Positions 8,460 to 18,536 are shown, numbered from the stretch's first letter. The stretch is DNA of 64,000 nt from Caldicellulosiruptor diazotrophicus (GCF_017347585.1 NZ_AP024480.1:823501-887500), one strand, 5' to 3'. Program-made: numbers and translations. The notes: generated by a model not told the origin, from the letters alone.

Positions 8460-9785
8460 ATGCTGGTAACAGAAATTATTAGGAAAAAAAGAGATGGTGA
8501 AATCTTGAGCAAAGAAGAGCTTGAATTTATTGTGAATGGATATGTAAAAGGCGAAATTCCAGACTATCAGATGGCTGCTTTCTTGATGGCTATATATTTT
8601 AGAGGGATGTCAAAAGATGAGCTTGTAGAACTTACCATGCTCATGGCAAAATCAGGCAAGATGGTAGACCTCGGCAGTATAGAGGGAATCAAGGTTGACA
8701 AACACTCAAGTGGTGGTATTGCTGACACAACAACCCTGGTCTTAATACCACTGGCAGCATCTTGCGGTGTAAAAGTTGCAAAGATGTCAGGACGAGGACT
8801 TTCTCACACAGGTGGGACAATTGACAAGTTGGAGTCAATTCCAGGTTTGAAAACAGAGCTTTCAGAAGATGAGTTTATAGAAGCTGTAAATAAAGTTGGT
8901 GCGGCAATTGTTGGACAGTCAGAAAGCCTTGTTCCTGCAGACAAAAAGATATATGCTTTAAGAGATGTCACATGTACAGTTGAATCTATACCACTTATAG
9001 CATCTTCTATCATGAGCAAAAAGATTGCAGCTGGTAGTGATAAGATAATACTTGATGTGAAATTTGGTAAGGGCGCTTTTATGAAAGAGTATGGAAGGGC
9101 AAAAGAACTTGCTAATACTATGGTTGAGATTGGAACTTTGGCAGGAAGAGAAACCATCGCATATGTTACAGATATGAACCAGCCACTTGGTCTTATGATT
9201 GGAAACGCTCTTGAGGTTATTGAAGCAATAGAGGTCTTAAAAGGCAGAGGACATGAAGATTTGAAGAATCTTTGTGTTGAATTTGCATCTGAGATGATGA
9301 TTATCTCTGGAATTGAAAAAGATAAAAAATTAGCACAAGAAAGAATAATTGAGAGCATTGAAAAAGGACATGCTCTTGAAAAGTTTAAAGAAATTATAAA
9401 AAACCAAGGTGGGAACCCTGAAATAGTTAACAATTATTCTTTGCTGCCACAAGCAAAATATACTTATGAACTAAAATGCAATGAAGATATGTATATAAAA
9501 GACATCGATGCGCTAAAGCTTGGACTTTGTGCGCTAAAACTTGGTGCAGGAAGGCAAAGAAAAGAAGACAGAATTGACTATGCAGTTGGAATTCAACTTT
9601 TTGGTAAAATAGGCGACAAAATAGGTAAGAATATGCCGTTTGCTAAAATCTATGCAAATGATGAAAAAAGGCTTGAAGAAGCCATCTTAGATGTGAAAAC
9701 TGCATTTGAGTTTTCAAAAGCGCCTGTTCCAAAAAGAAAAGTAATATTTGCAAAGATAACGAAAGATAATGTCTTTGAATATTAA
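8460..9785 (+). CDS. pdp: Pyrimidine-nucleoside phosphorylase
   Basis: A 441-residue glycosyltransferase of the thymidine/pyrimidine phosphorylase family, converting uridine or deoxyuridine/thymidine plus phosphate to base and (deoxy)ribose 1-phosphate. The signature region KMSGRGLSHTGGTIDKLES is intact, and the phosphate and base contacts KVDKHSSGGIAD and LRDVTCTVESIPLIASSIMSKK are visible. The length fits Bacillus-type Pdp. ATG 8460 follows AAGAAGGTG; an upstream in-frame GTG overlaps that site. Its sugar phosphate product goes to DeoB and DeoC encoded next. Confidence 0.93.
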   Translation: MLVTEIIRKKRDGEILSKEELEFIVNGYVKGEIPDYQMAAFLMAIYFRGMSKDELVELTMLMAKSGKMVDLGSIEGIKVDKHSSGGIADTTTLVLIPLAASCGVKVAKMSGRGLSHTGGTIDKLESIPGLKTELSEDEFIEAVNKVGAAIVGQSESLVPADKKIYALRDVTCTVESIPLIASSIMSKKIAAGSDKIILDVKFGKGAFMKEYGRAKELANTMVEIGTLAGRETIAYVTDMNQPLGLMIGNALEVIEAIEVLKGRGHEDLKNLCVEFASEMMIISGIEKDKKLAQERIIESIEKGHALEKFKEIIKNQGGNPEIVNNYSLLPQAKYTYELKCNEDMYIKDIDALKLGLCALKLGAGRQRKEDRIDYAVGIQLFGKIGDKIGKNMPFAKIYANDEKRLEEAILDVKTAFEFSKAPVPKRKVIFAKITKDNVFEY

Positions 9786-9806
9786 AATTACATGGAGGGG
9801 AATATG

Positions 9807-10469
9807 ATGACCAGACAAGAAATTGCAAAGTTTATTGACCATACTCTTTTGAGGTCTTCTGCAACACCTGCAGATATAAAAAAAATATGTGATGAGGCTC
9901 TGAAATACTCATTTGCCTCTGTTTGTGTGAATCCTTATTATGTAAGATTATGTAAGGAATACTTGAAAGAGTCAAATGTCAAAGTGGCAACTGTGATAGG
10001 TTTTCCACTTGGTGCAAACACTCTCAAAACAAAGGTGTTTGAAGCAAAAGAAGCTTTTGAAAATGGTGCTGATGAGATAGATATGGTTATAAATATTGGA
10101 TCTATGCTAAGTGGTGACACAGATTATGTTTATGAAGAGATAAAAAGTGTTGTTGATGTTGCAAGAGAATATTCAAGTAAAATAGTGAAAGTGATAATAG
10201 AAACATCTGAACTTGACGATGAAAAGAAGATCGAAGCATGCAAAATTGTAGCCGAAGCGGGCGCAGATTTTATAAAAACTTCTACAGGGTTTTCTAAAAG
10301 CGGTGCAAAGTATGAGGATATTCTCCTTTTGAGAAAAGTTGTAGGAGACAAGTTGAAAATTAAGGCTTCAGGTGGAATTAGAACGTTTGAGGATGCTCTT
10401 TTGATGATACAAGCAGGCGCAAGCAGGATAGGTACAAGCAGCGGTGTAGCAATTGTTGGTGGGAAATAA
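9807..10469 (+). CDS. deoC: Deoxyribose-phosphate aldolase
   Basis: A 220-residue class I aldolase splitting 2-deoxyribose 5-phosphate into glyceraldehyde 3-phosphate and acetaldehyde. The Schiff-base lysine is Lys157 in ADFIKTSTGF, and the proton-relay lysine is Lys186 in KIKASGGIRTF; DEIDMVINIG carries the conserved acid. ATG codons at 9804 and 9807 both follow GGAGGGG; 9807 has the better spacing. It completes deoxynucleoside breakdown in the operon. Confidence 0.95.
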   Translation: MTRQEIAKFIDHTLLRSSATPADIKKICDEALKYSFASVCVNPYYVRLCKEYLKESNVKVATVIGFPLGANTLKTKVFEAKEAFENGADEIDMVINIGSMLSGDTDYVYEEIKSVVDVAREYSSKIVKVIIETSELDDEKKIEACKIVAEAGADFIKTSTGFSKSGAKYEDILLLRKVVGDKLKIKASGGIRTFEDALLMIQAGASRIGTSSGVAIVGGK

Positions 10470-10510
10470 AAATAATCTCAAGTATTTGTTATTGGAGGGA
10501 AGATTTTTAA

Positions 10511-11680
10511 ATGAGAGTTATATTAATTGTTCTTGACAGTGTGGGTGTCGGTGCACTTGACGATGCATATCTTTACGGGGATGAAGGGAGTAATACTCTT
10601 TCAAATACTTCTTATGTAGTTGGAGGCCTTGAACTTAAGAACTTATATAAACTTGGGATAGGAAACATAACAAGTATAAAAGGTACACCGCCAAATCCTA
10701 ATCCTATTGGAGTTTTTGGTAAGAGCAGGGAAATGTCAAAGGGCAAGGACACTATAACCGGCCACTGGGAGATAGCTGGTGTTGTGTTAGAGGAACCTTT
10801 CAAGACATTTCCAAATGGTTTTCCTGAAGATTTGATTCGTGAATTTGAAAAAAAGATTGGGAGAAAAGTTCTTGGCAACAAAGTTGCATCTGGTACAGAA
10901 ATAATAAAAGAGCTGGGAGAAGAGCATATAAAAACTGGCTATCCAATTGTTTATACTTCTGCTGACTCTGTATTTCAAATAGCTGCTCACGAAGAAATAA
11001 TTCCTCTTGAGGAGTTATATAGAATATGCCAGATAGCAAGGCAGCTTCTTGTTGGAAAATATCTTGTTGCCAGGGTAATTGCAAGGCCATTTGTGGGAAA
11101 AGATAAAAACAGTTTTGTAAGAACTTATAACAGAAGAGATTTTGCAGTTGAGCCTCCTTATAATACTCTACTTGATAATGTTAAAGAAGCAGGTTTTGAA
11201 TGTGTGGGAATAGGTAAGATAGAGGATATTTTTGCTAAAAGAGGATTGACAAAGAGTATTCACACAGAAGGAAACATGGACGGAGTTGACAAGACGTTGA
11301 AAACAATGGATGAAGTTGATAAAGGATTAATTTTTACAAACCTTGTTGACTATGATATGCTGTATGGTCACAGAAATGACCCTTATGGTTATGCAAAGGC
11401 TTTAATAGACTTTGACACAAGGCTTCCCGAAATCATGAAAAAGCTTAAAGAAGATGATATTTTGATAATCACTGCAGACCATGGTTGTGACCCGACAACA
11501 CCTTCAACAGACCATTCGCGTGAATATGTGCCAATTATTGTATATGGTCAGAATGTTAAAAAAGGACATGACCTTGGAACAAGAAAAAGCTTTGCTGATA
11601 TTGGTCAGACAATAGCAGAATATTTGAATATAAAACCTTTAAAGTTTGGAGAGAGTTTTTTAAAAATTATGATAAAATAG
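10511..11680 (+). CDS. deoB: Phosphopentomutase
   Basis: A 389-residue alkaline-phosphatase-superfamily enzyme interconverting (deoxy)ribose 1-phosphate and 5-phosphate. N-terminal [13 protein letters not shown] carries the metal-binding Asp, [14 protein letters not shown] the catalytic Thr region, and [19 protein letters not shown] the remaining metal ligands. It links both nucleoside phosphorylases of the operon to DeoC and the pentose phosphate pathway. GGAGGGAAG precedes the ATG. Confidence 0.95.
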   Translation: MRVILIVLDSVGVGALDDAYLYGDEGSNTLSNTSYVVGGLELKNLYKLGIGNITSIKGTPPNPNPIGVFGKSREMSKGKDTITGHWEIAGVVLEEPFKTFPNGFPEDLIREFEKKIGRKVLGNKVASGTEIIKELGEEHIKTGYPIVYTSADSVFQIAAHEEIIPLEELYRICQIARQLLVGKYLVARVIARPFVGKDKNSFVRTYNRRDFAVEPPYNTLLDNVKEAGFECVGIGKIEDIFAKRGLTKSIHTEGNMDGVDKTLKTMDEVDKGLIFTNLVDYDMLYGHRNDPYGYAKALIDFDTRLPEIMKKLKEDDILIITADHGCDPTTPSTDHSREYVPIIVYGQNVKKGHDLGTRKSFADIGQTIAEYLNIKPLKFGESFLKIMIK

Positions 11681-11697
11681 CTATTGAGGTGATTTTT

Positions 11698-12516
11698 ATG
11701 TCGTATTATGAGAAAGTAAAAGAAGCATCAGAGTTTATAAAAGGTAAGATTCCAAGTGTGCCAGAGGTTGCTATTATTCTGGGCAGTGGACTTGGCAACT
11801 TTGTTGAGGCAATGGAAGATAGAATTGAGATTAACTATTCAGAGATACCTCATTTTCCTGTGTCTACTGTCAAAGGGCACAAAGGCAACTTGGTTTTTGG
11901 AATAGTAAAAGGAAGAAAGGTTTTAGCATTCCAGGGAAGATTTCATCTTTATGAAGGGTATAAGGCTCAAGAGGTTGTAATTGGTGTGAGGGCAGCTGGA
12001 CTTTTGGGTGTGAAAAACCTAATTGTTACAAACGCGGCAGGGGGAATTTCACCTCTGCTTTCTCCTGGAGACTTGATGGTGATAAAAGACCATATAAATC
12101 TTTCAGGTGAAAATCCGGCAATTGGACCTGAAGCAGAGAGATTTGGTGAAAGATTTTTTGATATGACATATGCATATGACAGAGAAATGATTGAAAAAGC
12201 AAAAGATGTCTACAAAAAAAATAGAGTTGATTATAAAGAAGGTGTATATGCATTTTTAAAAGGTCCTTCGTATGAAACGCCTTCGGAGATAAAGATGCTA
12301 AAAATTATTGGTGCAGATGCTGTTGGTATGTCAACAGTTTTGGAAGTTATTGCAGCACGACAAATGAACATGAGAGTATTTGGAGTTTCATGTATAACAA
12401 ACATGGCAGCAGGGATTCTTGAAAAAAAACTTTCACATCAAGAGGTCATAGAAGTTACAAAGTTAGTTGAGGAAAAGTTTATAAAAATAATTAGGGATTT
12501 GATAGAGATTATTTAA
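11698..12516 (+). CDS. punA: Purine nucleoside phosphorylase (trimeric PNP type)
   Basis: A 272-residue enzyme splitting inosine, guanosine and their deoxy forms with phosphate. Motifs: IILGSGLGNFV (phosphate loop), HFPVSTVKGHKGNLV, FQGRFHLYEGY, TNAAGGI, KGPSYETPSEI and VGMSTVLEVIAA, all typical of the trimeric class. ATG 11698 is 6 bases after TTGAGGTG; an upstream in-frame GTG overlaps that site. It is the last gene of the salvage operon and is followed by a strong terminator. Confidence 0.93.
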   Translation: MSYYEKVKEASEFIKGKIPSVPEVAIILGSGLGNFVEAMEDRIEINYSEIPHFPVSTVKGHKGNLVFGIVKGRKVLAFQGRFHLYEGYKAQEVVIGVRAAGLLGVKNLIVTNAAGGISPLLSPGDLMVIKDHINLSGENPAIGPEAERFGERFFDMTYAYDREMIEKAKDVYKKNRVDYKEGVYAFLKGPSYETPSEIKMLKIIGADAVGMSTVLEVIAARQMNMRVFGVSCITNMAAGILEKKLSHQEVIEVTKLVEEKFIKIIRDLIEII

Positions 12517-12536
12517 ATAAAGAAAGGTAAATACTT

Positions 12537-12580
12537 AAAAATCCTACACTGCAAAGTTTTTGTGCAGTGTAGGATTTTTG
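12537..12580 (+). terminator. Terminator of the nucleoside operon
   Basis: ATCCTACACTGCA (12541-12553) and TGCAGTGTAGGAT (12563-12575) form a perfect 13-bp stem with A-rich 5' and T-rich 3' flanks. A possible promoter for the chemotaxis genes (TTGTGC 12560, TATTAT 12583, 17-base spacer) overlaps its 3' side and is uncertain. Confidence 0.9.
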
Positions 12581-12653
12581 TTTATTATACAGAAAATTCG
12601 GGTAAAAATAAATTTGGAATATTATTTTTCCTGCGGGGAGGGAAAATTGCTGT

Positions 12654-13007
12654 ATGAAAAAAGTTTTAATAGTAGACGATGCAGCATTTGTAAGGTATTC
12701 TCTAAGACAGACATTAGAAAAATATGGGTTTGAAGTTGTGGGTGAAGCATGTGATGGGAAAAGCTGCATAAAACTTTTTCAGCAACTCCATCCAGATATT
12801 GTAACTCTTGATATTACAATGCCTGAGATGAACGGTATAGAGGTTTTGAAAAAGATTATGGAGATTGACAAGAATGCAAAAGTTGTCATGATAACTGCTT
12901 TAGGACAAGAAGAAAAAGTAAAAGAGGCAGTATTAAATGGAGCAAAAGGGTTTATAGTAAAGCCATACAAAGAAGAACATTTGGTTAAGGTCTTGGCCTC
13001 TTTATAA
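12654..13007 (+). CDS. cheY: CheY-type single-domain response regulator
   Basis: A 117-residue receiver domain with nothing else attached. IVDDAAFVR carries the acidic pair, IVTLDITMPEMNG the phosphorylated Asp54, MITALG the switch Thr and VKPYKEE the conserved Lys. It is followed directly by cheA, cheW and an MCP, so it most likely carries the signal from CheA to the flagellar motor. GGGGAGGG lies about 11 bases before the ATG. Confidence 0.9.
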   Translation: MKKVLIVDDAAFVRYSLRQTLEKYGFEVVGEACDGKSCIKLFQQLHPDIVTLDITMPEMNGIEVLKKIMEIDKNAKVVMITALGQEEKVKEAVLNGAKGFIVKPYKEEHLVKVLASL

Positions 13008-13027
13008 AAGGATGAGAAGGTGAGACT

Positions 13028-14929
13028 GTGAATGAAGTACAAAAAGACCCCATGTTTGAGGTATTTATGAGCGAAGCAAAAGAGATAGTAAATTCACTTG
13101 AGAGGATTTTTATCGAACTCAAAGAAGGAAACAGAAACTTTGATGTAGCAGTAACAGAAGCTCTAAGATTTTTCCATACATTAAAAGGTTCCTCAGCGAT
13201 GATGGGGTTTGACAACATATCTAAGGTTTGTCACAGAGTTGAAGACATCTTTGTTTGTATGAGAGATGAAGGTAAACTACCAATAAACCTTGATAATTTT
13301 ATTTTAGACATGTTGAAGTTAGTGGATTTTTTAACCATTCAGATAAATCGTATAGAAAACTTGCAGCAGCCTCAAGATGCAGAAAATATCGAAGAGGTTT
13401 TAGAAAAGATTGAAATGAGTTTAGCAGAAAATGGTAAGGCGCAAACCGAAAGCGAGAAAAGATATCACATAAGGTTGCTTTTTGAAGAAGGCTGGGAAAT
13501 GGAGAATTTGAGGGCCTTTCTAATTGTCCAAAATTTGAAACAGTATGTCAAGGTATTAGAATACCTGCCTTCTGATATTGAGGTTAATATGGCATCTTCA
13601 GAAAAAATCAAAAAAGATGGTTTTTTTATTTCAATTGAAACTTTACTTAAAAAGGAAGATATAGTTAAACTTTTTGAAAACTTTGCATGGGTAAAAGATA
13701 TTAAAATTGAAGAAGTATCAGAAAAAGCTTCTTTAACAAAAGAGATAAGTTCATGGCAGAATGCTGTACAATCTACTCATAAACTGATAAATGTTAATAT
13801 TGAAAAAGTTGATAAGCTAATAGACCTCATTGGCGAAGTGGTAATAACCTTTTCAATGATTGTACAACACCAAGAAATAAAAACTGATGAGAATAGCAGT
13901 TTCAAAAATTTAACGCTTCAGATGTCAAAGCTAATAAGAGAACTTCAAGAAGTTGCAATGTCGATGCGTATGCTACCGCTTTCTTCAACATTTCAAAGGC
14001 TAAAAAGGACCGTTATTGAGATGTCTGCAAAACTTCAAAAACCAGTTGATGTTCATATCACCGGTGAGGAAACTGAGCTTGACAAAGTTTTGATAGAACA
14101 CTTAACAGATCCACTGATTCATATAATTAGAAATGCTGTAGATCATGGAATAGAAGACAAAGAAGAAAGATTAAAAAAAGGCAAAAATATAACTGGTAAT
14201 GTATATATAAGTGCTAAAAATAGCGGGTCTGAAGTGGTTATTAGCATTGAGGATGATGGTAGAGGTCTTAATAAAGAGAAAATATTACAAAGAGCTTTAG
14301 AAAGAGGTATTATAAACTCACCTGATGATATTGGAGAAGATGAGATTTTTGAATTAATATTTCAGCCAGGATTTTCTACAAAAGAAGAAGCTACAGAATA
14401 TTCAGGAAGAGGTGTGGGTCTTGACATTGTTAAAAATAGCATTCAAAAAATTGGGGGAAGAATTTTTGTTGAGTCTGAAAAGGACAGAGGTACAAGATTT
14501 ACAATTAGAATCCCTCTCACTTTAGCAATAATTGATGGAATGTTAATTGATGTTGACGGCAATGTTTTTGTTGTACCATTGAGCTCAATAGTAGAGACAT
14601 TTAAACTTGAAAAGCAGCAGATAGTATTGGAAAACGAAGTTCCGTTTGTGTACAGAAGAGGCACATGTTTTAGTGTAATTGATTTGAACAAGATTTTTTA
14701 TGGAAATGATATACGTAATAAAGAAAAAACATATTATTTAGGAATACTTATTACGAATGGTGAAAAAAATGGTATTTTGCTTGTTGACAATATGATTTCG
14801 CAACAGCAGATAGTTATAAAAACTCTGCCTGCTATTTTAAAGCAGGTAAGAGGCATTTCAGGATGTACACTCCTTGGAAGTGGGAATATAGCATTTATTT
14901 TGGATATTGATGCTTTACTTGAAAGGTAG
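13028..14929 (+). CDS. cheA: Chemotaxis histidine kinase CheA
   Basis: A 633-residue kinase starting at GTG. Domains in order: P1 phosphotransfer (about 5-110) with His50 in RFFHTLKGSSAMMG; a region at about 145-235 that may be the CheY-docking P2; P3 dimerisation helices from about 255 (KVDKLIDLIGEVV); P4 ATPase with N box HIIRNAVDHGI, VISIEDDGRGL and GRGVGLDIV; and P5, CheW-like, from about 500. It phosphorylates CheY in response to receptors. No cheR, cheB, cheC or cheD lies nearby, so adaptation proteins must be encoded elsewhere. Confidence 0.95.
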   Translation: MNEVQKDPMFEVFMSEAKEIVNSLERIFIELKEGNRNFDVAVTEALRFFHTLKGSSAMMGFDNISKVCHRVEDIFVCMRDEGKLPINLDNFILDMLKLVDFLTIQINRIENLQQPQDAENIEEVLEKIEMSLAENGKAQTESEKRYHIRLLFEEGWEMENLRAFLIVQNLKQYVKVLEYLPSDIEVNMASSEKIKKDGFFISIETLLKKEDIVKLFENFAWVKDIKIEEVSEKASLTKEISSWQNAVQSTHKLINVNIEKVDKLIDLIGEVVITFSMIVQHQEIKTDENSSFKNLTLQMSKLIRELQEVAMSMRMLPLSSTFQRLKRTVIEMSAKLQKPVDVHITGEETELDKVLIEHLTDPLIHIIRNAVDHGIEDKEERLKKGKNITGNVYISAKNSGSEVVISIEDDGRGLNKEKILQRALERGIINSPDDIGEDEIFELIFQPGFSTKEEATEYSGRGVGLDIVKNSIQKIGGRIFVESEKDRGTRFTIRIPLTLAIIDGMLIDVDGNVFVVPLSSIVETFKLEKQQIVLENEVPFVYRRGTCFSVIDLNKIFYGNDIRNKEKTYYLGILITNGEKNGILLVDNMISQQQIVIKTLPAILKQVRGISGCTLLGSGNIAFILDIDALLER

Positions 14930-14938
14930 GTGAGAAAA

Positions 14939-15421
14939 ATGCAAGAAGAATTGTTAAGTAATAAAGTAGCTGAGTTTGAAGAAACTATGAAAGATATGTA
15001 TCTTATATTCAAAGTAGATGACCAGTTATATGGGATAGAGATTAAGTATGTCATAGAGATTATAGGACTTTTACCCATAACCTATGTGCCAAATCAAGAG
15101 GAATATGTCAAAGGAATAATTAATTTGAGGGGGAAAATCATTCCTGTGATAGACGCAAGAATGAGACTTTCCAAACCACAAAAAGAATATAACGAAAGGA
15201 CCTGTGTAATTGTTATAAGTATAGATGATTTTTTAGCTGGTATTATTGTTGACCATGTGAGCGAGGTTGCTGTGATAAATAAGGACCAAATTAGTCCTTT
15301 GCCACCCACATATGAGAAAATAGACGAAAGGTTTTTTAGAGGTGTTGCAAACTTAAACGAAAGACTTGTGTTGATAATTGATTGTGAAACTTTTGTTAAG
15401 CCAGATAGGATAAATCTTTAA
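14939..15421 (+). CDS. cheW: CheW-type coupling protein
   Basis: A 160-residue CheW domain protein linking CheA to chemoreceptors. The core [18 protein letters not shown] and the turn [17 protein letters not shown] are typical. ATG 14939 follows AGGTGAG; the in-frame GTG upstream overlaps the cheA stop and is less likely. The N-terminal 20 or so residues precede the CheW fold and are charged. Confidence 0.9.
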   Translation: MQEELLSNKVAEFEETMKDMYLIFKVDDQLYGIEIKYVIEIIGLLPITYVPNQEEYVKGIINLRGKIIPVIDARMRLSKPQKEYNERTCVIVISIDDFLAGIIVDHVSEVAVINKDQISPLPPTYEKIDERFFRGVANLNERLVLIIDCETFVKPDRINL

Positions 15422-15452
15422 AAAATCTAATATGAAAGGGGATAAATGGTTT

Positions 15453-17003
15453 ATGAGGTTATTTAGAAATCTTAAGATTTCTACAAAGATTTTAGCGGGG
15501 TTTGGAATAGTTTTAATTTTGATACTTTTAATGGGTACAATTGCTGTTACAAATATCAACAGAATAAACAATGCATATAAAAAGGTTTATCAAGCTAATG
15601 TGAAAGCATTTATTGCAATTGGCAATGTGCTTGAAGGTTTTGAACGACAGCGTGTAAACTATAGAAGTATTTTACTTGCGAGAAATTCTACAGAGATGAA
15701 TACGTATCTTCAAAAAACTAATGAGATAAGTAATTTTTATAAAACAAATCTTGAAGAATTTTCAAGATTGATAAATGAAGAGGACATAAAAAAAGAATAT
15801 CAAAAGTTGATTTCTTTATTTGGTGAATACGAGAGTCTAACAAATCAGATAGTTGAACTTGCAAAAAGTGATAAAAAAGCAGCAATTGACCTTTTGTTCA
15901 AGCCAAGTTCAGCCCAGCTTGTGACTGAAGTTCAAAACTCAATTAATACCCTCTATGATCTTGAAAAAAAATACATCGAAGAGTCAAACCTTCAAAATGA
16001 TGCCCTTGCAAGAAGTACAGTAACATCAATGATAATAATAATTATTCTATGCATAGCAATATCTCTCTTTTTAGGACTGATTATTTCTTCAGCTATCAGC
16101 AGACCACTTTCTAAAATGGTTTTTGCTGCCCAGAAAATTGCAGATGGAGATTTAACAGTTGATATAAGTGTTGATTCAAAAGATGAGGTTGGGATTTTGT
16201 CAGAAGCTTTTTCTAAGATGGTAGAATCATTATCTCAGCTTATCTTTTCAGTAAAATCATCTGCAGAACAGGTTGCACTTGGTGCAAAACAGCTTGCGGA
16301 TGCAAGTCAAAGTCTTGCTCAGGGTGCAACTGACCAGGCAAGCTCTATCGAGGAGCTAAATGCTTCAATAGAAGAGGTATCTGCTCAAACAAAACAGAAT
16401 AGCAAAAACGTAGAAGAAGCAACTAATTTTGCTAACCAGATTAGGGATGATGCAAAAATAGGTATGCAGCAAATGGAAGAAATGATGAAGGCTATGGAAG
16501 AAATTAATACTGCTTCGTCCAATATATCAAAAATAATTAAGACAATAGATGAAATTGCTTTTCAGACAAATATATTAGCGCTCAACGCTGCGGTTGAAGC
16601 AGCAAGGGCAGGAACCTATGGAAAAGGTTTCGCTGTTGTAGCCGAAGAGGTAAGAAATTTGGCAACAAGGAGCGCAAATGCAGCAAAAGAGACAAGTAGT
16701 CTTATTGAATCTACCATCAAAAAGATTGAAGTAGGAGATAGCATTGCAAAACAGACATATACCTCGTTAGATAGGATTACAAAGAACATCGATAAAATGG
16801 CCATGATTATGAATGATATAATGTATTCTTCAAAAGAACAATCTGAAGCAATAGCTCAGATTACAGAGGGAATAAACCAAGTTGCCAATGTGGTACAGAG
16901 TAATTCAGCAAACTCTCAAGAGACAGCTGCAGCTTCAGAAGAACTTTTTAGCCAGGCAGATGTTCTTAAAAACCTTGTTGAAAAATTTAAGACAAAAAAC
17001 TAA
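15453..17003 (+). CDS. Methyl-accepting chemotaxis protein
   Basis: A 516-residue transmembrane receptor. TM1 spans about residues 13-33; an extracytoplasmic four-helix-bundle type sensor follows to about 185; TM2 ([20 protein letters not shown]) at about 190-215; a HAMP domain; then the cytoplasmic signalling bundle with the hairpin tip [27 protein letters not shown] favours ATG 15453 over the in-frame ATG 15432, which lacks a ribosome site. It is co-transcribed with cheYAW; its ligand is unknown. Confidence 0.92.
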   Translation: MRLFRNLKISTKILAGFGIVLILILLMGTIAVTNINRINNAYKKVYQANVKAFIAIGNVLEGFERQRVNYRSILLARNSTEMNTYLQKTNEISNFYKTNLEEFSRLINEEDIKKEYQKLISLFGEYESLTNQIVELAKSDKKAAIDLLFKPSSAQLVTEVQNSINTLYDLEKKYIEESNLQNDALARSTVTSMIIIIILCIAISLFLGLIISSAISRPLSKMVFAAQKIADGDLTVDISVDSKDEVGILSEAFSKMVESLSQLIFSVKSSAEQVALGAKQLADASQSLAQGATDQASSIEELNASIEEVSAQTKQNSKNVEEATNFANQIRDDAKIGMQQMEEMMKAMEEINTASSNISKIIKTIDEIAFQTNILALNAAVEAARAGTYGKGFAVVAEEVRNLATRSANAAKETSSLIESTIKKIEVGDSIAKQTYTSLDRITKNIDKMAMIMNDIMYSSKEQSEAIAQITEGINQVANVVQSNSANSQETAAASEELFSQADVLKNLVEKFKTKN

Positions 17004-17023
17004 TAATATTGTGTAAGGTTAAT

Positions 17024-17056
17024 CGGGGCTGGGGGAACCAGCTCCCTTTATTTTTG
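17024..17056 (+). terminator. Terminator after the chemotaxis operon
   Basis: GGGGCTGG (17025-17032) pairs with CCAGCTCC (17038-17045), including one G-U pair, followed by TTTATTTTTG. Confidence 0.75.
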
Positions 17057-17067
17057 TATCGATACAA
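17054..17067 (+). promoter_or_regulatory. Perfect 14-bp palindrome
   Basis: TTGTATCGATACAA is a perfect palindrome in the tail of the terminator, about 30 bases upstream of the next promoter. It resembles short operators of LacI- or GntR-type repressors. Its function is unknown and it may simply be chance. Confidence 0.35.
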
Positions 17068-17082
17068 TTTTGGCTTAAAAAT

Positions 17083-17110
17083 TTGATTTTTAGAATTTTT
17101 TGTGTAGAAT
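17083..17110 (+). promoter_or_regulatory. Putative promoter for the ECF S-component gene
   Basis: TTGATT (17083-17088) and TAGAAT (17105-17110) with a 16-base spacer, upstream of the gene at 17145. Confidence 0.4.
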
Positions 17111-17144
17111 TAGCTGAAGAAAATATTTTTGCAGAGGTGGTTTT

Positions 17145-17699
17145 ATGAAAAACGGAGTGAGGTTTTGGGTATTTTCTGGGGTAATAATTGCTCTTGTTTT
17201 TGTTTTAACATTTACAATCCGAATACCACTTATGACAGGATATTTTAACATTGGCGACATTGTAATAATACTTTCTTCTATTTTATTTGGAAAAAGTATA
17301 GGGTTTATGGGCGGAAGTTTTGGTTCTGCCCTTGCGGATATTGCTTCTGGTTATACCATTTATGCTCCTTTTACTTTTGTCATCAAGGGACTTGAAGGGT
17401 TTATCTGTGGACTGATTTTCGAAAAATTAAAAGTGAAACAGAAGAAGTGGACACCTTTTATTATTTCGACAATGCTAAGTGGCATTTTTATGGCAATGGG
17501 ATATTTTTTGTCAGAAGCTTTTGTGTTAAAATATCTTTCATCAGCATTAAATATTAATAGAAGTTTACAATTTGGACTTAAAGTAGCTCTTGCGAATTTG
17601 CCTTTTAATTTGCTACAGGGTGTTTTATCTGCAATAATTTCCATAATATTAGCTGTTCCTCTTTATAATAATAAATTTATTGGGAAGATGAAAACTTGA
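17145..17699 (+). CDS. ECF transporter S component (riboflavin-transporter-like family)
   Basis: A 184-residue membrane protein with about six hydrophobic segments. The stretch TGYFNIGDIVIILSSILFG and FGSALADIASGYTIYAPFT fit the S components of energy-coupling factor vitamin importers (PF07155-like), where the S unit binds substrate and the shared A/T units supply energy. No A or T genes are adjacent, so this is a stand-alone group II S unit. The vitamin cannot be told from sequence and no riboswitch was recognised upstream. Confidence 0.75.
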   Translation: MKNGVRFWVFSGVIIALVFVLTFTIRIPLMTGYFNIGDIVIILSSILFGKSIGFMGGSFGSALADIASGYTIYAPFTFVIKGLEGFICGLIFEKLKVKQKKWTPFIISTMLSGIFMAMGYFLSEAFVLKYLSSALNINRSLQFGLKVALANLPFNLLQGVLSAIISIILAVPLYNNKFIGKMKT

Positions 17700-18448
17700 G
17701 ATACTTAAAATTTCCATATATACCAGAACATAAAGTTACGCACGTTTTGCTTGATAAAAGAGCGTATAATAAGTTTATCTATGCGTTGGAAGATTTGGGT
17801 GTAAAAATAGTGATTTGTGAAAGCTGTGATGACCTTTATCCTGCAATATCTTCTCACCCTGACATATTTTATTTTCATTATGAAGGAAATTTAATCTTTG
17901 CCGCTCCCAATTCGCCGAGAAAAACCACAGATGAACTAAGAAAACTTGGGTTTAATATAATATTTGGAGAGAAAGCTGTTTTGGGAAAATATCCTGAGGA
18001 TGTAAGGTACAATATCGCAAAAGTTAGCACAAAAGTCTTTCACAATTTTGAATTTACTGATAGAATAGTAGCAAAAAAAATCGAAGAAGATAACCTTCAA
18101 AGGATTCATATAAAACAAGGGTATACTAAATGTTCAACCTTGATTGTAAATACAAATGCAATTATTACCTCTGATAGAGGGATTTATAAAAAAGCTTTAG
18201 AAAATAGGATAGATTGTTTGCTTATATCTCCCGGTTTTATTAAATTGGAAGGACTTAACTATGGCTTTATTGGTGGATGTGGGGGATTAATTAACAAAAA
18301 TCTTATGGCTTTTAATGGTGATATTTCAATGCATCCAGATTATTTGAGTATAAAGAATTTTCTTAAAAAGTATGATATTGAAATCTTGAGTGTTGCGGGT
18401 TTGCAGCTTTCAGATATAGGTTCTATCATTCCTTTGTGTCAGGAGTAG
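17696..18448 (+). CDS. Conserved protein resembling DUF6873 (GME-fold) proteins
   Basis: A 250-residue soluble protein of unknown function. It begins at TTG, overlapping the ECF stop by four bases (TTGA), with GGGAAG upstream, so the two are translationally coupled. Recurrent motifs are FAAPNSPRKTTDELR, HIKQGYTKCSTLIV, ITSDRGIYKKAL and GFIGGCGGLI, with FNGDISMHPD near residue 200. The layout of a CGG loop and Asp/His pairs recalls the DUF6873 family, thought to share the fold of guanidine-modifying enzymes, but no activity is known. Coupling to an S component hints at use of the imported compound. Confidence 0.6.
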   Translation: MRYLKFPYIPEHKVTHVLLDKRAYNKFIYALEDLGVKIVICESCDDLYPAISSHPDIFYFHYEGNLIFAAPNSPRKTTDELRKLGFNIIFGEKAVLGKYPEDVRYNIAKVSTKVFHNFEFTDRIVAKKIEEDNLQRIHIKQGYTKCSTLIVNTNAIITSDRGIYKKALENRIDCLLISPGFIKLEGLNYGFIGGCGGLINKNLMAFNGDISMHPDYLSIKNFLKKYDIEILSVAGLQLSDIGSIIPLCQE

Positions 18449-18536
18449 AAAAAAGAGCATATTGAAAAAGATTATTTGAGGGTATATTTATTATTGTGCT
18501 AAAAAGTTAAAGCTTATATTCAGGGATGTGAAGAAA

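Noticed and set aside
8804..9433. A 209-codon open frame on the minus strand opposite pdp
   Set aside because: It lies wholly within a well-supported enzyme gene, has no ribosome site or recognisable motif, and its composition is what the antisense of a real gene gives.
17024..17144. Riboswitch upstream of the ECF S component
   Set aside because: Only a terminator hairpin, a short palindrome and a promoter-like pair fit in about 120 bases; no known riboswitch core was recognised.
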